This document shows positions 1 to 11,878 of a stretch of DNA of 29,076 nucleotides, one piece after another. The notes beneath the pieces are model-generated. The model saw only the letters and a program-made list of their open reading frames with translations, ran no database searches and was not told where the DNA came from. Within the stretch, counting starts at the first letter, position 1. Every line of letters starts with the position of its first letter. Made by a program: the position numbers and the translations under genes. Source of the stretch: Haplomitrium mnioides (lineage: Eukaryota > Marchantiophyta > Haplomitriopsida > Calobryales); NCBI GenBank assembly GCA_049999725.1, contig JBNGIS010027093.1, positions 1-29,076 of the forward strand, in the 5' to 3' direction.

Positions 1-345
1 TGCAAATTCAACAAAGGCTACGATCGCGTTGTGTGCTCGAAGAGGATGCTACAAAGCGAAGTTGTGAAGACCTCTCCTCCTTGCTGCATTGAAGAATCCT
101 TTGAAGATGGGGAATGCTGCGAGAAGGGAAGGAGACTTCCTGAAGTTGCAATCACGTTTGAATAGAAGCAAAGCCCATGCAATGGAGAAGAAGGTCCCGA
201 CTATGAAAGAAGAACTGCAGTTGTGAATGCAAGGGGAGGATTCATGCGAAAAGGAATTCAAGATGCGATGCGATGTGCAAATTGTGAGAGGTTCCGATGT
301 CTATGGTGTCCGATCCAAAGAACGGAGCAGAAACCAGCCTTCCTT

Positions 346-513
346 AATGAGGAGCCCACTTAAGGTGGTTCCGATTAGCCTTCCGATGTGGAGAAGACCG
401 GTTACCAAGGTTCTGTTTGAACATCCATAGTGGAGGGGTCCGGTTAAAGGGGATCTGTTTGAGCTTACGAAGTGGAGAGGCTCTGCTAAAAGGGATCCGA
501 AGCGGGATAATGA
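346..513. repeat. 42-bp minisatellite, about four degenerate copies
   Basis: Copies begin near 346, 388, 430 and 472. The last three open with GTGGAG, followed by a G-rich stretch and a segment like GGTTCTGTTTGAAC or GGATCTGTTTGAGC. The unit is divisible by three, so the minus-strand translation shows a loose 14-residue repeat (PFSRASPLRKLK, then PFNRTPPLWMFK). No known protein repeat was recognised, and the plus-strand frame breaks within the array. I treat it as a minisatellite in decayed retroelement-like or intergenic DNA. A short coding repeat is possible but not supported. Confidence 0.65.
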
Positions 514-541
514 TTAACCGGCCGAAAGGGTAACATGTTGA

Positions 542-901
542 AGATTCGGACAAGAGGAAGGTGATTTTGAAAGTTTGAATCAAACGTCTTCAGAAAGTTC
601 AAAATGGATCTGTGGAGTCTATTGTTCTTACATTGAACTTTTCCACGAGTTAGTTACAGGAGCCTCTGACGTGCGGTGTTCTTACAACAAGCTTTTCAAC
701 AAGTTAACTAAGAAGAGGACCTATTCATTGTTCTTATGTCAAACGATTGAAGAAGCTAGTTCCAAAGGAAGGATGAGTAGTTCTTATATTGAGCAAGTTG
801 TGGAGTTAGTGAAAATAGAGCGTGGGAAGAAGTTCTTACAACAAGTTAGTGAAAGAAGAGAAGCTTGTGAATGTTCTTATTACAAGTATGGAGACAATTG
901 A
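542..901 (+). other. Unrecognised open frame without an early ATG
   Basis: This frame is open for 119 codons from just after a stop at 539-541 to the TGA at 899-901. Its first in-frame ATG is only near 772, so a normal plant start would leave a peptide of about 42 residues. The product would be polar and rich in Lys, Glu and Ser, with segments such as SSYIEQVVELVK and no domain I recognise. Much of its length is made of the ~52-bp degenerate repeat, whose period is not a multiple of three, which argues against selection on the protein. It could be a decayed retroelement piece or a chance frame. Confidence 0.12.
625..890. repeat. Degenerate tandem repeat, period about 52 bp
   Basis: The word TTCTTA recurs at 625, 679, 731, 781, 833 and 874, giving spacings of 54, 52, 50, 52 and 41. 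Each is followed by an A-rich, CAA- or TTG-containing stretch and then a variant of GTTAGT or GTTAACT. The copies at 679 and 833 share TTCTTACAACAAG. The block lies close to the 42-bp repeat, and both are purine-rich on the plus strand. Confidence 0.55.
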
Positions 902-3240
902 GGAAAACTGAGCCTTTCCAACTAAATCCTAGGGAAGCTACCAAGGCTGCTCTGCTGATCTAGTCTAGAAAATCAAGTGTAGGATTTAGTTAGTGTGATA
1001 GTTTTGAATAATTACCTGTAGATTAGTGTTTATTGTGGCAGTAGATGGCAGTAGACAGAGGGTCTAATCGTTGTAGTTAGTTGAAGTTAGATTAGTAGTA
1101 TAGTAGTTTAGACAGGATTAGTTAGAATATGTTCCTATAGGAAAATATGATGAGTGGAGAGAGTGGTACAAAGAGGTTTGCCTCGTATCACTCTTGTGTC
1201 TCTTTTGCTTTTGCTTGTGCTTTGAAGAAGAAATGGAGAATAGCTTAGCAAAGAGTTCCCCTTTCCAAAGTTTCATGGTTGTGTTATTTTGGAATTGAAT
1301 GTCTCAATCTTGAGTAAGGAAGCAAGGATGTAAGATAGGCTGTAATGATAGAAGCAATGCACATTCTGCAATTGTGAATTGAGGAAAGGATTACTTTAGA
1401 GAAGGGCAGGCCATGGGAGTACCTGGGTGCATTCTGCTAGAGAATTCCGATTCTGAATTCTAGATTGAGGAACTGTGGGATGTTTTGAATTGTAATCCCA
1501 GCAAGGAGTGCTAGGAAAGATAGAAGACAATCCTCGGATTTTCCATGCAAATCTGTGGATGAAGGTTCTTCATCTCCCAAGCTTAAAGTCTGCTTGAAGG
1601 AAATGCTTTATTGAAATATTCCAGTCTTCTGGAGTAGTTGATCTGAAAATCCTGCTCTAACAAATGTTGGATGGTAGGTGGGGAGGAGCATCAGTGTCAT
1701 TGTAGTATTTGTTAGTAATGGGAGTGAGGAATCAAGGATACTAAGCATTGGTATCTTCTATGTACTAGGAGTGGAGAGGATGTGTAGAAATTGATTGGGG
1801 TGAGAGATAGGTTGCAACAGAGGGCTGAAATGTCAAAGGGGTACCATAGTGGGGACTTGAGTGGTGATTTCAGCCAATTAATGGAGTATAGACATGGTAG
1901 ATAGTAAAAGTCATGGGCTTCTCTAGAGTGAGAGTTCATACTTATATGGAGAGGTGGATTTGAGTGCATACCTGGAAGAATCAACCGGATTCTCAAAGGT
2001 TTTGCCTATAAGAATCTAGGAATGCTGCTATGGGCTTAAATTTCTGATCTATCTCAATAGTAATGTTGTTGTTCCTCCTGGAGCCAATGCTATAGTATGT
2101 GCTTGCAAATGCTAAAGGGCAAGAGGCAGGAAGCCTAAGCTTTTGTAGTGTCTGGTTTGCAATGATTCCATGAGTGTGAGAGTGAGGAGACAAAAGAGAG
2201 AGGTGCTCAGAAGGCACCAATATAGGTCTTTATTCAGCTTCCCTTTGAAAGAAGCTGGAACCTGCATAAAACAAGAGAAAACAACCCAATGCCTCCTTGT
2301 TCAAATAATTGAAATGAAAATAGGAAATAATTGGACTAGCTGCAAATTAGTCGGTATGAATCACCAGGAGCTGAAATGAAAGAATGAAATGTTGCTAATG
2401 AATGAAGAGACTACCCTAGAATTGTTCATCTATGTCCTCTGATGTGCTAATATTGTATCCCCCAGATCTACTTTGTTGGTCTGCTTTGAGTTAAACTGGA
2501 CCTAGCCTCCTATAATTGTAGTGCCTTTCTGCAAATCTGGAGTTGTAAAAAAATTGAGATGTTGCAGGTATAGTCAGATAGAGGTTGATCTCAGGAGGTG
2601 GTCGGGTTAGTGCTTAGGTTAGTATGATTCTCTTGTAACAAGAAGTGATCCAGAATCAACAATTGTATCCCTCGTGGGGAATGAGATCATTCAGATAACA
2701 ACGAGAAAGAAGAGAATATAATCAATAGGATAGGTTGAGAAAGTTGAACCAGGAAGGGATGAAGAACAGAGTGAAAGAGCTTGAAGTGGCAAGATGCAAT
2801 GTCGCTCTTTTGCTGAGTGTTGATGTAGTCTCTATGTAGTCGTCTGGTATTCGATGCTGCATAAACAGGTGGTTCAAACTTGTGCACAGGTTTGTGCAGC
2901 TGGTGTCTCACTATTCCTTTGCTTGAATGCTGCTCCCCTCGGCAGTAGGGAAAGGACTTGTTCAGAAACAAAGCAAGCTTATACCAGAATGTGAGATCAG
3001 TTCTAGGATGGTAAGATGAAAGAGGTCCAAGAATCTATGATGTCACAAAGAAATGGTGAAGAAATACAATCTTGGGTCGTAAGCATAGAAGTTAGCAATG
3101 CAGATTAGCTTTGAGCATGCACAGGGTCGGCGAGTCAACGAAATATGAGCCAAGTTTCTCAGGTATCGTCGAACAGAGTAAGAGCAACAAATGAAGAAAG
3201 AAAAAGAAGGGATGAATGGTGAAACCACGGACGGGAGTAA
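902..3240. other. Left flank with no gene recognised
   Basis: About 2.3 kb with stops in all frames at short intervals; no open frame here resembles a protein I know. Visible texture includes a TTAG/GTAG-rich stretch at 960-1130 and a pyrimidine-rich tract at about 1190-1225 of the kind seen in LTR R/U5 regions. Otherwise it is unstructured unique-looking DNA. No recognisable primer-binding site, polypurine tract, integrase or reverse transcriptase remnant was found in this part. Decayed retroelement DNA is a reasonable guess, but only a guess. Confidence 0.4.
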
Positions 3241-3249
3241 GGTCGCCAA
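3241..3249 (-). other. Primer-binding-site-like word
   Basis: On the minus strand this reads TTGGCGACC, directly after a TTTACA end at 3251-3256. Several plant Ty3/Gypsy elements have a primer-binding site beginning TTGGCGAC just inside the 5' LTR. Only the first eight bases match what I recall of those sites, and the following bases do not continue the match. It is weak evidence that counts only together with the TGT...ACA segment beside it. Confidence 0.2.
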
Positions 3250-3415
3250 GTGTAAACCAAAATAGGAGGAAAGTCTCCAGTCGAACGGTCGCAGGATGTC
3301 ACCCAGATGAGTGGTCAACTAAAAAAAAAGTAGTAAGCAGTATGCATGGCTTGGCTGGTGAAGAATCTGTGTTGATAGGAAAAAAAAGGTCAAGCAAATA
3401 TGCGGGTGTTGGGGA

Positions 3416-3680
3416 GCAGCAAGAGATGAGTTGCGAACAACAAGAGATACAAGCTACAAGCAGGAGGTAGACAAGCCGCGAGCAGGAGGTTGACGAGTCG
3501 CGAGCACGAGGTAGATGAGCCGCAAGCAGGAGGTTGATGAGTCGCGAGCAGGAGGTAGACGAGTCGCGAGCAGGAGAAAAATGAGTTGCGAGCAGGAGAA
3601 AAAAATAGTCCCAAGTAGGAGAAATGCGAGCCACGAGCAGGAGAAAGAACTGTGCGAGCGGGAGAAAGAACCCTAGCCCG
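3416..3680. repeat. 22-bp minisatellite, about 10-12 copies
   Basis: The core GCAGGAGG or GCAGGAGA recurs at 3460, 3482, 3504, 3526, 3548, 3570, 3592, 3615, 3637 and 3658, an almost perfect 22-bp period, with weaker copies back to about 3416. The typical unit reads GCAGGAGGTAGACGAGTCGC with small changes. Because 22 is not divisible by three, every minus-strand frame gives a 22-residue repeat rich in Ser, Cys and Leu (such as RDSSTSCSRL). The long minus-strand frames here are therefore products of the repeat rather than evidence of a protein. Confidence 0.9.
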
Positions 3681-3993
3681 TACGGTGGGGTGTGAAGAAG
3701 AAAAAAAAAAAAAGAGCGAGTAATCCTTTAGAGAAAAAAGGAGTGATGTGCACTACAAACTACCAATGTTAGAGCATTCCGCGAGAGAAAAAAAATGAAC
3801 GGGAGGAAAAAAAAGTGTTTGCTGGTGTTCTCTCTCAAGTGTTGGTGCAGGTAGAGCGCATACGCGAGATGGAGAAAAAAAATGTAGAGCCCTTTGGTGA
3901 TGATAATGTGTTGCCGCATAAGCACCGCACAAACACACACGAGAGCTTCCAAGAGCGAGAGTAGAATAGTTGGAATGAGTGAATGTACAACTA

Positions 3994-4002
3994 CTTATAT
4001 AG
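3994..4002 (-). promoter_or_regulatory. TATA box on the minus strand
   Basis: The minus strand reads CCCTATATAAGTAG here, a near-ideal plant TATA element. About 30 bp downstream, near 3970, lies a pyrimidine-rich region with CA dinucleotides suitable for initiation (CATTCCAACTATTCTAC), followed by several hundred bases of pyrimidine-rich leader-like sequence. The satellite array begins about 27 bp upstream. The sequence supports a potential promoter; transcription itself is inferred. Confidence 0.45.
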
Positions 4003-4036
4003 GGTTATATATGGTCCCTATAACAAGCTCTGATAT

Positions 4037-4127
4037 ACCCACACTCAATCAGAACTACCTGGTTTGGATTGAGTGTGGGTGTATTGGATCTACAGTTAAC
4101 AAGTGACAGAATAAGCCTAAGAAACTA
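4037..4127 (-). repeat. Inverted single monomer at the array's left edge
   Basis: From about 4066 to 4127 the satellite runs backwards: GATTGAGTGTGGGT, then GGATCTACAGTTAACAAG, then GACAGAATAAGCCTAAG, each the reverse complement of consensus blocks. It lies just after the first forward partial monomer, creating a perfect 14-bp inverted repeat (4037-4050 against 4067-4080) with a 16-base loop. Forward orientation resumes near 4128 with CTCCTTGTTTTGATAG. The right junction falls at the AAACTA half of a short dyad in the monomer. Confidence 0.9.
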
Positions 4128-7100
4128 CTCCTTGTTTTGATAGTTGCTTAGGCTCATTTTGTTACTTGCTAACTATAATTCCGATGAACTCATAGTCAAT
4201 AAGAACTATCTAGTTTTAGTAGTGTCTTAGACTTATCATTTGTTAACTATAGATTTGATGTATACACACTTAATTGTAGCTAGCTTGTTTTTCAAGTAGT
4301 TTAGACTCATTGTTTCTCTTGGTAGCCATAGATCCAATATACCAACATTTAGTTGGAGCTACATAGTTTTAGTAGTTGCATTGGCTTATTTTACCACATG
4401 TTAACTATAGATTTGATGTACCCAAACTCAATTAGAACTACCTTGTTTTCATATAAGGTTAGACTCATTGCATCAATTGGTAACTATAGATCTGATACAT
4501 CTACATTCAATCACCACTATCTTATTCTTGTGGTAGCTTTGGCTCATTGTTTAACTTGTTGAAGTATATATCTCATCTTCTTCTATCAACTTTTAACTAT
4601 AGATTTGATATACACACACTCAATCTAGACTAGCTAGTTTTAGTAGTTGCTTTAGCCTATTACATCACTTGTCTTTAAAGTATGAATCCAATATACCCAC
4701 ACTGAGTCATAACTATTTTTTTTAGTAGATTCATCTCTATAACTCACTTGTTCACTATACATCTGATATACCCACACATAACTAAATCAACCTAGTTTAA
4801 GTAGTTGCACAAGTTTTTTTTTTCTGTTGTTTATTTACTATAGATTTGATGTAACCACACTTAATCCAAACTACCTAATTTTTGTACTTTCTTAGACTTA
4901 TTTTATCACTTGTTAACTATAGATCCAATATACCTACACTCAATCTGAACTACATTTTTTTTGCAATAGCCTAGACTTATTGTGTCACTTGTTAACCATC
5001 AATTCCGGATACTTGCACTCAATAAGAACTACCTAATTTCAATAGTTTCTTATGCTTATTCTATCACTTGCTAATTATAGATCTGATATACCCACACTCA
5101 ATTCAAACTACTTAGTGTCAATGGTTTCTCTTAGGCTTATTGTAGCACTTGTAAACTATAGATCTTATATACCCACACTCAATTGGAACTATGTAGTTTT
5201 AGTAGTTGTTGGTGTGTATTGCATCACTTCTTTAATTCTAGATCTACTATGCCCACACTCAATTGGATTTACCTAGCTTTAGTCATTGCTTGGGCTTCTT
5301 CTCTCACTGGTTGTTTATAGATCCAATATACCCACACTCAATTGGAACTACCTAGTTTCAATAGTTGCCGAGGTTTTTTTTGTCACTTCTAAATTATAGA
5401 TTCGATATACCTACAATCATGTGGTACTACCTAGTTTCATAAATTGTCTAGGCTTATTGTGCCACTTATTACCATAGATATTAAATACCCACACTCAATT
5501 GGAGCTACCAATTTTCAGCAACTACCAAGGTTAATTGTGCAACTTTTAACCAATAAGTCCAATATACTCATACTCAATTGGAACTACCTAGTGTATGTAC
5601 TTGGTTAGGCTTATTCTATCACTTGCTCACTATAGATATTGTGTACCCACATTTAATGAGATTTACTTTTTTTTTGTAGAAACTTAGGCTCATTGTGCTA
5701 TGTGTTAGTTATAGATCTAACATACCTACACTTAATTGGTTCAGTAGATTCTTAGGCTTATTATATCACTTGTTAACTATAGATTGGATGTACTTATACT
5801 TGCCAAAAATTGCCTTGGTTCACTACTTCCATTGGGTTATTGAGTTACTTGTTAACAAAAGATCCAATCTACCCATAGTCTATTGGAGCTACTCTGTATT
5901 TGTAGTAGCTTGGGCTTATTGTGTCACTTGTAAGATTTCAATCCAATATACCCACACTCAGTAAGAACTATCTAGTTTGAGTAGTTTCTAAGGTTTTTTT
6001 TAGTCATTTGTTAACTTTAGATGCTCATACTAAATGAAAACTACCTTGTTTTTTAGTGGTGTTGGTTCATTGTGTCACTTGTCAACCATAGAGTTGATAT
6101 ACCCACACTTAGTCAAAAACTACCTAGTTTGAGTAGTTTCCTATTTTTACTCTGCCACTTGATAACTAAAGATCCAATATACCCACACTCAATTGCAATT
6201 ATCTTGCTTTTCTAAAGCTTTGACTAATTGTACTACTTTTCAACTATAGATCCAATATACCCACACTCAATCTGATTTACTTGGTTTTAGTAGTTTTTAG
6301 GCTTATTTTGTCACTTGTCAACTATATACTCAGTATACCTACATTCGATTGGAACTTCTCGGTGTATGTTCTTGGTTAGACTTATTCTATCACTTGGTCA
6401 CTATAGATCTTGTATACCCTAACTCAATTGGATTTATCTTGTTTTTGTAATAGTTTAAACGCATGTATCACTTGTTAGCTATAGATCTGATGTAGATATG
6501 TTCAATCAGAACTACCTAGTTTTAGTAGTTTCTTAGGCAAATTTTGTCACTTGTTAAGTATAGATTCGATATACTCGCACTCAATTTGAACTAACTTGTT
6601 TTTGGAGTAGCTTAGTTTGATTGTGTCACCACTTAACTATAGATTTGATATACCTACAATCAGTTGGAGCTACATAGTTTTAGTAATTGCTTAGACTTGT
6701 TTTGTCACTTGTTAACGTTAACTACATATTGGATACACCCACACTCAATCAGAACTACCTAGTTTCAAAAATACTTTGGCTTATTCTCTCATTTTTTAAT
6801 TACATATTGCATATACCTACACTTATTTATAACTACCTTGTTTTTATAGTTGCTTAGGCTCATTATGTCAATTGTTAACTATGGATCCGATGAACCAATA
6901 CTCAATGGGAACTACCTAGTTTCAATAGTAACTTAGACTTATTATGTTACTTGGTAGCTAAAGATCTAATGTCTATACATTCAATCAGAACAACCTTGTT
7001 TTTCTAGTAGCTTAGACTCATTGTGTCACTTGACAACCATAAATCTGATATATATACCCACACTCAATTTGAGCTACCTAGTTTTAGTATTTGCATAGGC

Positions 7101-8528
7101 AAATTTTGTCACTTGTTAATTTTCTATCTTGTATACCCAAACTCAATTAGAACAACCTTGTTTTTGTACTAGCTTAGGCTAATTATGTCACTTGTTAACT
7201 ATGGATTCGATGTACTTACATTCAATTGGAACTATCTTTTTTTTGTAGTAGCTTAGGCTCATTATGTAACTTGTTTAGTATATATGTGATGTACCAACAC
7301 TTAATAAGAACTATATAGTTTTAGTAGTTTTATAGACTTGTTTTATCACTTGTTAACTATAGATTCATTATACTACACTCAATCAAAATAGTTACTAGCT
7401 AGTTTTAGTAGTTGCTTTAGTCTAATCTATCATTTGTTAAGTATAGATCTGATTTACCCATGCTCAATCATAAATACTCTTTTTTTTCATAGCTTCATCT
7501 CTATGTCTGACTTGTTTACTATAGATTTGACATACCATATCTTATTGAAGCAACCTAGTTTAAGTTATTGCATCAACTTATTTTGTCGCTTGTTAATAAT
7601 AGATCAAACATACCCACATTAAATCAAAACTACCTAACTTATGTAGTTGCTTAAACCTATCTTGTCACTTCTTAACTATAGATCCAATATATCTACACTC
7701 AATCCAAACTACCTTGTTTTTGCAGTAACCTAGGCTTATTTTTTCACATGTTAACCACACATCTGATACATAAACACTCAATAAGAGCTACCTAGTTTCA
7801 ATAGTTTCTTAGGTTTATTATATCACTTGCTAACTATAGATCTCATATAGCCACACTCAATTGAACCTACCTAGTTTTAGTAATTTCTCTTAGGCTTATT
7901 TTGACACTTATTAACTATAGATTTCATATACCCACACTCAATTAAAACTACCTAGTTTATGTAGTTTTGTAGGCTTAATATGTAGTTGGCTAGCTATAGA
8001 TCCAATATACACACTCAATCAAAACTACCAAGCTTCACTAGTTGCTTTGGCTATTTTGTCACTTGTTAACTATGGATCTGATATACCCACACTCAATTAG
8101 AACTACCTTGTTTGGATAGTTACTTAGACTCATTGTGTAACTTGTTGACTATACATCCGATGAACTTATTCTTGATAAGAACTACCCAATTTTGGTTGTG
8201 GCTTAGGCCTATTCTTTCACTTGTTAACTATAGACATGATGTATATACACTCCATCAGAACTGCCTTATTTCTCTAGTACCATATGCTCATTGTGTCACT
8301 TGATAACCATATATTTGTCATACCCATACTCAATTGAAACTACCTAGTTTTAGTAGTTGTCTAGACTTATTCTTTTACTTATCAACTATACATCCAATAT
8401 ACGTACACTCAAATTACCTAGTTTAAGTAGGACTATTTCACTTGTTAACTATAGATCCAATATATGTGCACTCAATTAGTACTACGTAGTTCCAGAAGTT
8501 TCTTGGATTTATTCTCTCACTTGTTAAC

Positions 8529-9780
8529 TATAGATCTGATATACCCACACTCAATCAAAACTATCTAGTTTGAGTGCTTTCTTTGAGTTATTAGGTCACT
8601 TGTTAACTACAGATCTAATATGCCCACACTCATTGGGTGTTACCTTGTACTTGTTGTAGTTTGGGATATATGTATCACTTATTGACTATCAATCTGATAT
8701 ACCCACACTCAATTCGAACTATCTAGTTTGAGTAATTGGTTATGCTTATTCAATCATATGGTAATATAGTTCCAATATACCTACACTCGGTAAAAATTAG
8801 CTTGCTTTTGTGGTAGCTTATGCTCATTCTATCACTTGGTAATCATGGATTAGATATACCCACACTCAATCCAAATTATCTAAATTAGATAGTTGGATAG
8901 GCCTATTCTCTCTTTTTCAAACTATAAATCCAATATACTAACACTCATTTAGAACAACCTTGTTTTTGTAGTAGCTTGGGCTTATTTTGTCAGTTGTTAA
9001 CTTTAGATTTGATATGTCTACACTCAATGGGAACTAACTAGTGTTTGTATTTGTATATGCTTGTTTTATCACTTGTTAATTATAGATCCAATATACTTAT
9101 AATCATTCAAAATTTCCTAGTTTGAGTAGTTGCTTTGCCTTAGTTTGTCACTTGTTAGCTATAGATCTAATAAACCCATACTCAATAGTAGTAACCTTGT
9201 TTTTGTAGTAGCTAAGGTTTTCTCTTGTTAAGTATAGATTTGATACATCGACACTCAATTATAACTACCTAGTTTTTGCAGCTTGTTAAGCTTATTTTTC
9301 AACTTGTGAGATACAATATACCCACACTCAATCAAAACTACCTAGTTTCAATAGTTGCTTAGACTTATTCTATCACTTGCTAACTATAGATTCAATGTAC
9401 TCATATTCAATCAAAGCTACTATGTTTTTCTAGTAACATAGATTTATTTTTTCACTTCTTAATTATAGATTCCATATACTCCCAATTAGTTGGATCTACA
9501 TGGTTTCAATAGTTGCCTAGGCTTTTTCTTTCACTTGTGAACTATAGATTCAATATACCTACACTCAATTGGAACTATGTTGTTTCTATTGTATGTTAGG
9601 CTGATTGTGAGAGTTGGTAATTTTAGATCCAATATAGCTACACTCAATCAGAACTAACTAGTTTTAGTAGTTTTTTAAGCTCATTATATCTCTTGTTAAA
9701 TATAGATCCAATATATCCACACACAATTAGAAATACCTATTGCAAGCAACTTCTTTGGCTTATTATGTCACTCCTTTACT
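8529..9780 (+). repeat. Higher-order block P (about 16 monomers)
   Basis: This run of monomers aligns in order with block Q at 11879-13131, 3350-3352 bp away. Shared private marks include TTTGAGTGCTTTCTTTGAG in the first monomer (Q: TTTGAGTACCTTCTTTGGG), CAATGGG/CATTGGGTG with CTTGTACTT in the second, a shortened B monomer with GCTAAGGTTTTCTC near 9211, a monomer missing the same TAACTATAG stretch near 9306-9320, and GAGTTGGTAATTTTAGATC near 9611. Shared indels in the same order imply one duplicated block rather than chance similarity of monomers. Confidence 0.8.
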
Positions 9781-11878
9781 CTAGATCCAATCTGCTCACA
9801 CTCGATTTGAACTACCTAGTTTCAATAGTTGCTTTGGCTTCTTCAAACACTTGTTAACTATAGATCCAAAATACCCACTCTAAATTGGAACAACTTTTTT
9901 TTGTAGTAGCTAAGGCTTGTTGTGTCACTTGTTAACTTTGGATCCAATATACTACCTTCAATTAGAACTACCTAGTTTCAGTAGTTGTCTAGGCTTATTA
10001 TGTTACTTGTTTACAAAAGCTTCAATATACCTACACTAAATTGGAACTACCTAGTTTCAGTAATTTCTTAGGCTTATTCTTTCAATTGTTAACTATAGAT
10101 TTGATATACTCACATTCAATTAGAGCTACCTTTTCTTTCTAGTAGCTTAGGCTCATTGTGCCACTTGTTAAGTATGGATGTGATATACTAACAATCAATT
10201 GGAACTACATAGTTGCAGTGGTTCCTTCAGCTTGTTGTGTCACTTGTTGCCCATAGAACTAACATTCTCACACTAAATTGGACTTACTTTGTTTAAATAA
10301 ATGCTTGGGTTTATTCTTTCACTTGTTAATTATAGATCTGATATACCTACACTAAAATGGTACTACCTAGTTTCATTAGTTCCTTAGGCTTATTCTATCA
10401 CTTCTAAACTATACATCTGATATAATCACATCAATAAGAACTACCTTGGTTTTTTAGTAGCTTAGGCTTATTGTACTTGTTAACTATAGATCTGATACAC
10501 CAACATTCAATAAAAACTAACTAGTTTAAGTAGTTGGCTAGGCTTTTTCAATCATGTGGTCACTATCTATTTATTTTGCTCACACTAAATTAGAATTGTT
10601 TTTTTTTTTGTAGTAGCTTACCTTCATTGTTTTTCTTGTTAACTAAAGATCCTATAAACTCACACTCAATCAGAACCACATATTTTAAGTAGTTTCTTAG
10701 GCTTTTTTGTCATTTGTTAATTATAGATTCATTACACTCAAACTCATGTAGATCTATCTTGTTTCAAAAGTCGCTTAAGCTTATTCAATTTCTTGTTAAA
10801 TATAGAACCGCTATACCCACACTCATTTGGAACTACCTTGTTTTTGTTTTAGATTGGGGTCATTGTGTCACTTGTTTTTTCTAGATCCGATATACTCACA
10901 CTCAATTGGAAACACCTAGTTTCAATAGCTGCCTAGGCTTATTGTGCCACTTGTAAGCTATAAATCCGACACACCTATACTCAATTGAAACTACCTTGTT
11001 TCAGTAGTTTTTAGGCTTATTCTGCCTATTGTTAAATGTAGATCTAATATACCTACACTCAATCTCAATTACCCTAGTTTTCTAGTAACTTAGGTGGATT
11101 TTGTTCCTTGCTAACAATATTTTGTAGCTTAGTTTAAGTAGTTGCTAAGGGTTACTCTGTCACTTGTTAACAATAGATTTGATGCACCCATAGTTAGCTA
11201 AAACTACCTAGTTTGTGTAATTGTCTAGGCTTATTCTATCACTTGACCACTATAGATCTTGTATGCCCACAATCAGTTAGAACTACCTTGTTTTTGTAGT
11301 AGCTTAGGCTTGTTTTGTCACTTGCTAACTATGGATTTGATGTACCTACACTCAATTAGAACTGTCTTGTTTTCCTAATGGCTTAAGCTTATTGTCCTAC
11401 TTGCTAGTATGGATCCGATATAACCACTCTCACTTTGAATTACCTTGTTTCAATAGGTGTTTAAGCTTATTTTGTCACTTGTTAATTGTAGATTTGATTT
11501 ACCCATACTCAATTGAAACTACCTAGTTTTACTAGTTTCTTAAGCCTATTGTGTCACTTGTTATAGATCTAATACACCCACGCTCAATTGAAAACACTTA
11601 ATTTATGTAATTGGTTAGGCTTGTTCTATCACTTGGTCATTATAGATCTCATATACCCATACTCAATCGAAACTTCCTTGATTTTGTAGTAGCATTAGCT
11701 CATTGTATCACTTGTAAACTATAGATCCAATATAAACCACACTCAATTGAAGTTATATAGTTTCATTAGTTTCTTAGTATTATTAGATCACTTGTTAACT
11801 ATAGATCCAATATGCCTACACTCAATCAATACTATATAGTTTCATAAGTTTTTGGGGCTTATTCTCTTACTTGCTAAC

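Larger units (their letters stand above)
3251..4025 (-). mobile_element. Possible LTR or transcribed leader, minus strand
   Basis: Read on the minus strand, this 775-bp segment starts TGTTATAGGGACC and ends GGTTTACA, matching the TGT...ACA ends of plant LTRs. A TATA box lies near the start, followed by a long pyrimidine-rich stretch containing CTAGGGTTC, and a primer-binding-like word sits immediately after the end. Against the LTR reading: the TATA box is only about 23 bp from the proposed 5' end, far less than usual; no second LTR is in the window; and no target duplication was found. The alternative is a plain plant promoter and 5' leader of an unrecognised minus-strand transcript. A 22-bp minisatellite occupies 3416-3680. 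Confidence 0.3.

Noticed and set aside
900-1400. A complete LTR in the left flank
   Set aside because: The pyrimidine tract at 1190-1225 is suggestive, but no TG...CA boundaries, primer-binding site, polypurine tract or second copy could be located.
1993-2261. A minus-strand open frame with a good-looking splice acceptor (TTTTATGCAG just before 2261)
   Set aside because: The frame entered from that acceptor stops after 49 codons, the next stretch is in another frame, no partner donor or homology was recognised, and the product matches nothing I know.
2687-3318. Minus-strand frames at 2687-2971 and 3043-3318
   Set aside because: Pyrimidine-rich leader-like DNA gives Ser/Leu/Phe-rich frames by composition; there is no domain and no continuity between them.
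3299-3634. Two overlapping minus-strand frames of 74-111 codons rich in Ser, Cys and Leu
   Set aside because: They are translations of the 22-bp minisatellite; each frame shows the same 22-residue repeat and no domain.
3661-3680. CCCTAGCC near 3670 as an interstitial telomere or a conserved leader motif
   Set aside because: It is a single occurrence with no tandem TTTAGGG-type units anywhere in the window. As CTAGGGTTC on the minus strand it is only a common plant leader word.
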